A stretch of DNA of 64,000 nucleotides from JAFAXD01 sp963816775 (GTDB lineage: Bacteria; Pseudomonadota; Alphaproteobacteria; Rhizobiales; Xanthobacteraceae), in contig CAWFLX010000033.1 of assembly GCA_963816775.1 (NCBI GenBank), forward strand, positions 1 to 64,000, in the 5' to 3' direction. The translations under genes and the position numbers were made by a program. This document shows, piece by piece, positions 60,022 through 64,000 of this stretch. Under the pieces are notes generated by a model. That model saw only the letters and a list, made by a program, of their open reading frames with translations, did no database searches and was not told the origin of the DNA. The first letter of the stretch is position 1, and every line of letters starts with the position of its first letter.

Positions 60022-61521
60022 ATGTTTCCGATCCCGCAGCCCGCGCTGGTTCCCAATACCTACGCGTTCGAGTCCGAGCCGATGGTCAAGCCCACCGGCT
60101 TTCGCGAGTACGACGCGCGCTGGCTGTTTGAGAAGGAAATCAACCTGATGGGCATGCAGGCGCTGGGCATGGGGCTCGGCACGCTGATCCATGAACTCGG
60201 GGTACGGCCCGACATCGTCACCGCCCACGATTTTCGCGCCTATTCGGCCTCGATCAAATATGCGCTGGTGTCCGGCCTGCTCGCGGCCGGCTGCAAGGTC
60301 CATGACATCGGGCTCGCCGTCACGCCAATGGCCTACTTCGCGCAGTTCGATCTCGACGTGCCGTGCGTCGCGATGGTGACGGCTTCGCACAACGACAACG
60401 GCTGGACCGGCGTCAAGATGGGGGTCAACCGGCCGTTGACCTTCGGGCCCGATGAAATGGCCCGTCTCAAGGAGATCGTGCTCGGTGCGAAATTCAAACT
60501 TATCGGCGGTGGTGCGTATGAATTCGTCACGAACTTCCGCGACCGTTACATCGCCGATCTGACCAAGCGACCCAAGCTCAAACGCGCGCTCAAGGTTGTG
60601 GTCGCCTGCGGCAACGGCACCGCCGGCGCGTTCGCGCCGCGTGTCCTCGAGGCGATCGGGTGCAAGGTGTTCCCGCTCGATTGCGAGCTCGACCATACAT
60701 TCCCGAAATACAATCCCAATACCGAAGACCTGAAAATGCTGCATGCGCTCGCCGCGGAGGTGAAACGCACGGGGGCCGACGTGGGCCTTGCATTCGACGG
60801 CGACGGTGACCGGTGCGGCGTCGTCGACGACGAAGGCGAGGAGATTTTCGCCGACAAGGTCGGCGTGATGGTGGCACGCGATATTTCGGCGCGCCATCCG
60901 AACGCGCTGTTCGTCGCCGACGTCAAATCGACCGGCCTGTTCATGACCGATCCGGTGCTTCAGAAAAACGGGGCGCGCACAGAATATTGGAAAACCGGCC
61001 ATTCCTACATGAAGCGACGGGCGAATGAGCTCAACGCGCTGGTCGGGTTCGAGAAGTCCGGACACTTCTTCTTCAACAAGCCGTTCGGCCGCGGCTATGA
61101 CGACGGCCTATTGTCGGCATTCGCGGTCTGCGACATGCTCGACCGCAATCCGGAAATGAAAATGTCGGACCTCAAGAAGGCGCTGCCCAAAACCTGGGGC
61201 TCGCCGACCATGTCGCCGCATTGCCCGGACGAGGTCAAATACCAAGTCGTCGACGACGTGGTGAAGCATTTCGAGACCGCCAAGGCCAAGGGCGACAAGG
61301 TCGCCGGTCAGCCGATCCGCGATCTCGTCACCGTCAACGGCGTGCGGGTCACGGTCGAGGACGGCACCTGGGGCCTGGTGCGGGCGTCGTCCAACAAACC
61401 GGAACTCGTGGTCGTGGTCGAGAGCCCGGCCTCGGAAGCGCGTATGCGCGAGATGTTCAAGGCCGTCGACGGCGTGCTGCGCACGCATCCCGAGGTGGGC
61501 GCCTACAACCAGACGATCTGA
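60022..61521 (+). CDS. phosphomannomutase/phosphoglucomutase (alpha-D-phosphohexomutase)
   Basis: A 499-residue enzyme. The phosphoserine loop is VAMVTASHNDNGWTGVKMG, the Mg-binding loop is LAFDGDGDRCGVVDDEGE, the sugar loop is GFEKSGHFFFNKPFGRGYDD and the phosphate-binding end is WGLVRASSNKPELVVVVES. The family interconverts mannose- or glucose-1- and 6-phosphates for envelope polysaccharides. Residues 1-40 with TGFREYDARWLFEKEINLMG fit the ManB/AlgC-like group. GAGG precedes the ATG at 60022. It converges with the esterase gene, with no space between the stops. Confidence 0.93.
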   Translation: MFPIPQPALVPNTYAFESEPMVKPTGFREYDARWLFEKEINLMGMQALGMGLGTLIHELGVRPDIVTAHDFRAYSASIKYALVSGLLAAGCKVHDIGLAVTPMAYFAQFDLDVPCVAMVTASHNDNGWTGVKMGVNRPLTFGPDEMARLKEIVLGAKFKLIGGGAYEFVTNFRDRYIADLTKRPKLKRALKVVVACGNGTAGAFAPRVLEAIGCKVFPLDCELDHTFPKYNPNTEDLKMLHALAAEVKRTGADVGLAFDGDGDRCGVVDDEGEEIFADKVGVMVARDISARHPNALFVADVKSTGLFMTDPVLQKNGARTEYWKTGHSYMKRRANELNALVGFEKSGHFFFNKPFGRGYDDGLLSAFAVCDMLDRNPEMKMSDLKKALPKTWGSPTMSPHCPDEVKYQVVDDVVKHFETAKAKGDKVAGQPIRDLVTVNGVRVTVEDGTWGLVRASSNKPELVVVVESPASEARMREMFKAVDGVLRTHPEVGAYNQTI

Positions 61522-63027
61522 TCAGATCGGCCAGGGCAGGCGCGGCGCGATCCCGGCGAGGTCGCTGACCGGGCCGATCACACTGTCGAAACGCATGGTC
61601 ATCCGGTCTTCACGCCGATAGGGCGGCCACGCCGGCAGGCGCGCGTGATCGGGCTTGCCGGTGCGGGCGAATGCGATCCAGGCGCCGTGCATCGCCTCGG
61701 CGAGACCGGCGGTCTCCGCGGCGTTCGCGCCCTTGAGCATCGGCGAATCGGCCCAGTTCGAGAAATTGTTGAACACGAACGGAATCTCCAGGCAGTGGCA
61801 GGCTTCGAACCCGGCCGGCGACTGCCAGTCGAACTGAAACAGATAGGCGGGGCGTCCCTGATCGGCCCGCCATTCGGCCATCCGCAGGGTGCCGATCCGA
61901 AACATCGCGTCCGACATCAGGTCACCGAGCAGCGCCGCGTTGGTGCCCGCCGCGCGCATGCGGCGGATTTCGTCGTAATGTTGTTGGTGTCCGGTCTTGA
62001 ACACGGCGGCAAACACCCCCTCGACCGCAGCCTGTGGCGCGTTCTCAATCTCCTTGTCGATGCAGTAGAACGCCGCCATCTCCTCGCGCGTCGTTCCGAG
62101 CATCACGTCGACGTCGGCGCCGGCTCCGGACTTGAGCGCGGAGGCAACTTGCGTCGGGAGGACGTTGCCGTCGATCACCGGCCAGAACGGTGCCATGGCG
62201 TCGGCGAATTTCTTCTCGAGCCGCGCGAGCTCGCCCTGCGCGGCCACGAATTTTGCGGCCGGCAGCGTCTTGAGCATGTCGGCCTCCTGTGGCTTGAGGC
62301 CCAGCACCTCGAGCAACCGCCGTCCAATCCGATGGGCGTCGTCGAGCGTGCGCGCCATGCGCCCGAACGGCGTGCTCTGCAGGATCGCGCGGCGGAACAG
62401 TCCGCGTGCCGCCGGCATGGTCATCAACATCGCAATCGACGACGCGCCCGCCGATTGTCCGACCACGGTCACGTTCGCCGGATCGCCGCCAAAGGCCGCG
62501 ATATTGTCGCGCACGAAGCGCAGGGCGGCGACCTGATCGAGCAGGCCGAGATTGCCACTGCTCACGCCGGGCAGGCACAGGAACCCCAACGCGCCAAGCC
62601 TGTAGTTGATCGAAACCGCGACCACGTCGCCGTTCGCGGCGAACCGCTCGCCCGAATACCAGGGCAGCGAGCCGGCGCCGCTGCCGAACGCGCCGCCGTG
62701 GATCCACACCAGCACCGGACGCTTGCCGGCATCGACCGCCGGCGTCCAGATCGTGAGCGTGAGGCAATCCTCGGATTGCGGGCGTTCAAAGTCGCCCATG
62801 ACATGAGCGAGCCGCGAGCGCGCCTGCGGCGCGATCGGGCCGTCGCGGCGCGCGTCGCGCACGCCTTGCCACGCGGGCGGCGGCTGCGGGGGTGAAAAGC
62901 GCAGGTCGCCCACTGGCGCGTCCGCATAGGGAACGCCGCGGAAGACCGCAACGCCGTTCTCGTTGGCACCCCGCAGATTGCCCGCAGTCGTCCGGACGAT
63001 GAGTTCTTCGGTTTCCGCGATGGCCAT
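61522..63027 (-). CDS. type B carboxylesterase
   Basis: A 501-residue esterase. The N-terminal signature is VAVFRGVPYADAPVGDLRF, then EDCLTLTIWTP, PVLVWIHGGAFGSGAGS (oxyanion hole) and the nucleophile in VTVVGQSAGASSIAMLM. The acid residue is probably in LGTTREEMAAFY and the His in FEACHCLEIPFVFNN. No signal peptide is present, so it is cytoplasmic. Substrates of this family range from aryl esters to carbamates. It lies upstream of and away from the ABC genes. Confidence 0.92.
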   Translation of the reverse strand: MAIAETEELIVRTTAGNLRGANENGVAVFRGVPYADAPVGDLRFSPPQPPPAWQGVRDARRDGPIAPQARSRLAHVMGDFERPQSEDCLTLTIWTPAVDAGKRPVLVWIHGGAFGSGAGSLPWYSGERFAANGDVVAVSINYRLGALGFLCLPGVSSGNLGLLDQVAALRFVRDNIAAFGGDPANVTVVGQSAGASSIAMLMTMPAARGLFRRAILQSTPFGRMARTLDDAHRIGRRLLEVLGLKPQEADMLKTLPAAKFVAAQGELARLEKKFADAMAPFWPVIDGNVLPTQVASALKSGAGADVDVMLGTTREEMAAFYCIDKEIENAPQAAVEGVFAAVFKTGHQQHYDEIRRMRAAGTNAALLGDLMSDAMFRIGTLRMAEWRADQGRPAYLFQFDWQSPAGFEACHCLEIPFVFNNFSNWADSPMLKGANAAETAGLAEAMHGAWIAFARTGKPDHARLPAWPPYRREDRMTMRFDSVIGPVSDLAGIAPRLPWPI

Positions 63028-63063
63028 CGCCGCACTCCTATACTTGTCGCTGAATTATTGTTG

Positions 63064-63111
63064 GAGCATGATCTGTCCGAAAACCAGTGTCCACTTTTCG
63101 GGATCATGCTC
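63064..63111. repeat. GAGCATGATC-type palindromic repeat, short form
   Basis: GAGCATGATC and GATCATGCTC flank TGTCCGAAAACCAGTGTCCACTTTTCGG. It is a second copy of the end sequence seen at 59823. On the minus strand its last bases, CTAG, provide the TAG stop of the permease gene. Confidence 0.75.
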
Positions 63112-63881
63112 TAGCGCTGCGCAAACCGCCGCTCGATCGGCGCGATCACCAGCCGTTCGCCCGCCACGAAGATCAGCACGATCGCAAAGCAGGTGGCAAG
63201 AAAGGTTGTGCTGTCGGCCGCGGTCTGCGCGCGCAGCATGAGGTAGCCGAGCCCGCTCGGTGCGCCCAGCAGTTCCGCAACCAGGGCGATCTTCCAGGCG
63301 ATCCCATAGGCGATGCGCGTTGCCGAGAGCCCATACGGCACCAGCAGCGGCAGCCGCAGCCGCCACAACATGCGGGCCCGGTTGCGGGTGAAGCTCCTCC
63401 CCATTTCCATGAGATCGGCGTCGGCGTTGCGCAGGCCTTCCGCGATATTGATCAGGCAGAACGGAATGAGGATCGCGACCTCGACAAAGATGACGCTGAA
63501 GTCGCCGGGCTCGAACCAGATCGCCGCGAGGATCGCCCAGCCGATGGACGGGAACGAGTTGAGCACCGGCTTGATCCGCTGGTCCACGACGGTTTCGAGC
63601 CAGGGTATGTCGTGGGCCAGAAATGCGAGGCCGCCGCCGATCAGGAGCGCCAGCGCGATCGACACCAGCACCCGCCATGTCGATGCGAACAGGTTCCACA
63701 AAAAATCGGGCGTCACGAACAACTCGGCGAGGCGGCGCGCAACGGCAATCGGTCCGGGGAGGATGAATTCCGGCAATTCGCGCGCAATCGCCCACCACGC
63801 GATGAGCGCGAGCATGACCAGCCCTTCGCCGATCAGACGTTCGGCCGCCACCGACGTCATGGTTGATTGCTCAGCCCGCAT
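63111..63881 (-). CDS. ABC transporter permease, NitT/TauT (SsuC-like) family
   Basis: A 256-residue inner membrane protein with about six helices. The coupling motif region is LMEMGRSFTRNRARMLWRLRLPLLVPYGLSATRIAYGIAWK (read in parts), with the EAA-like loop that contacts the ATPase, followed by GLGYLMLRAQ. Substrate class: nitrate, taurine, aliphatic sulfonates or pyrimidine precursors. The start at 63881 overlaps the upstream permease gene by 11 bases; an ATG at 63860 also exists. Its TAG stop belongs to the adjacent repeat. Confidence 0.9.
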   Translation of the reverse strand: MRAEQSTMTSVAAERLIGEGLVMLALIAWWAIARELPEFILPGPIAVARRLAELFVTPDFLWNLFASTWRVLVSIALALLIGGGLAFLAHDIPWLETVVDQRIKPVLNSFPSIGWAILAAIWFEPGDFSVIFVEVAILIPFCLINIAEGLRNADADLMEMGRSFTRNRARMLWRLRLPLLVPYGLSATRIAYGIAWKIALVAELLGAPSGLGYLMLRAQTAADSTTFLATCFAIVLIFVAGERLVIAPIERRFAQR

Positions 63882-64000
63882 AGTGACGCGACACGCTTGC
63901 CTGCAGCGGCGCCAGGACGAACTGATCGACGCTGTGCACGAAGGCGATGATCAGAATGATGGCGGCGAAGATCGTGGCGGTGTCGAACTCCTGGCGCGCG
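63871..64000 (-). CDS. second ABC transporter permease, C-terminal end only (cut by window edge)
   Basis: The last 42 codons of a minus-strand gene read ARQEFDTATIFAAIILIIAF, then VHSVDQFVLAPLQASVSRHYAG. A final hydrophobic helix followed by VDQFVLAPLQ is the usual end of NitT/TauT permeases, so the system has two permease subunits, encoded with an 11-base overlap. The ATPase and binding protein should lie beyond position 64000. Confidence 0.75.
   Translation of the reverse strand, partial: ARQEFDTATIFAAIILIIAFVHSVDQFVLAPLQASVSRHYAG

Overview
The window is a GC-rich, densely coded chromosomal segment that looks like a member of the Hyphomicrobiales (Rhizobiales), in the Bradyrhizobium/Xanthobacteraceae neighbourhood. 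Four things point there: the trxA-addA-addB-murU-tsaE/amgK-divL order, the dut-coaBC-ubiB-ubiE-mutM order, several short palindromic repeat families of a kind common in these genomes, and many periplasmic binding proteins of the Bug/TctC type. I see no rRNA or tRNA gene, no CRISPR array, no prophage and no transposase.

Layout. 0-7.4 kb: accessory genes (a Bug-type binding protein, a ring-cleaving-dioxygenase-like VOC protein with an alpha/beta hydrolase, an orphan PAS histidine kinase, small secreted proteins, an allantoinase-like polysaccharide deacetylase). 7.4-14 kb: a BlaI repressor and an M56 (BlaR1-type) membrane metalloprotease that carries a VHL-beta-like domain, then a DUF1800/DUF1501 pair. 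Four copies of a 17-bp palindrome (TGCTAC-N5-GTARCA) lie in front of these units and look like the BlaI operator. 14.6-18 kb: a YcjX/YcjF pair and a DUF502 protein. 18.3-25.8 kb: a cluster of a transglutaminase-DUF2126 protein, a circularly permuted ATP-grasp/alpha-E protein and a second transglutaminase, predicted to make and process a peptide linkage of unknown substrate. 25.8-29 kb: amino-sugar salvage (murQ facing away from a NagB-II-like SIS gene and nagA). 30.4-42.3 kb: the alphaproteobacterial trxA/addAB/murU/tsaE-amgK/divL block. 42.5-48.8 kb: ring-fission catabolism (HpaI-type aldolase, LigJ-like hydratase, Bug receptor), a cytochrome c with a soluble-type sugar dehydrogenase, and a type I extradiol dioxygenase. 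49.5-55.6 kb: alpha/beta hydrolase, dut, coaBC (with an N-terminal FitA-like DNA-binding segment), ubiB, ubiE and mutM. 55.7-64 kb: hrpB, a small structured RNA with a mini-ORF, an MFS transporter, a phosphohexomutase, a type B carboxylesterase and the start of an ABC uptake system cut by the window edge.

How it fits together. Cell-wall recycling appears twice: MurQ/NagB-II/NagA (catabolic) and AmgK/MurU (anabolic). Double-strand break repair (AddAB), base excision (MutM), polarity signalling (DivL), ubiquinone synthesis (UbiB/UbiE) and cofactor synthesis (CoaBC) form the conserved core. The accessory stretches between them are rich in repeats.

The observations most worth following are the BlaI operator set with the VHL-like sensor protein, the mini-ORF RNA at 58.2-58.4 kb whose Shine-Dalgarno matches the entire 16S tail, the two copies of a paired-palindrome element (18.1 and 55.6 kb), one of which now encodes the start of HrpB, and the ATP-grasp/alpha-E/transglutaminase cluster.
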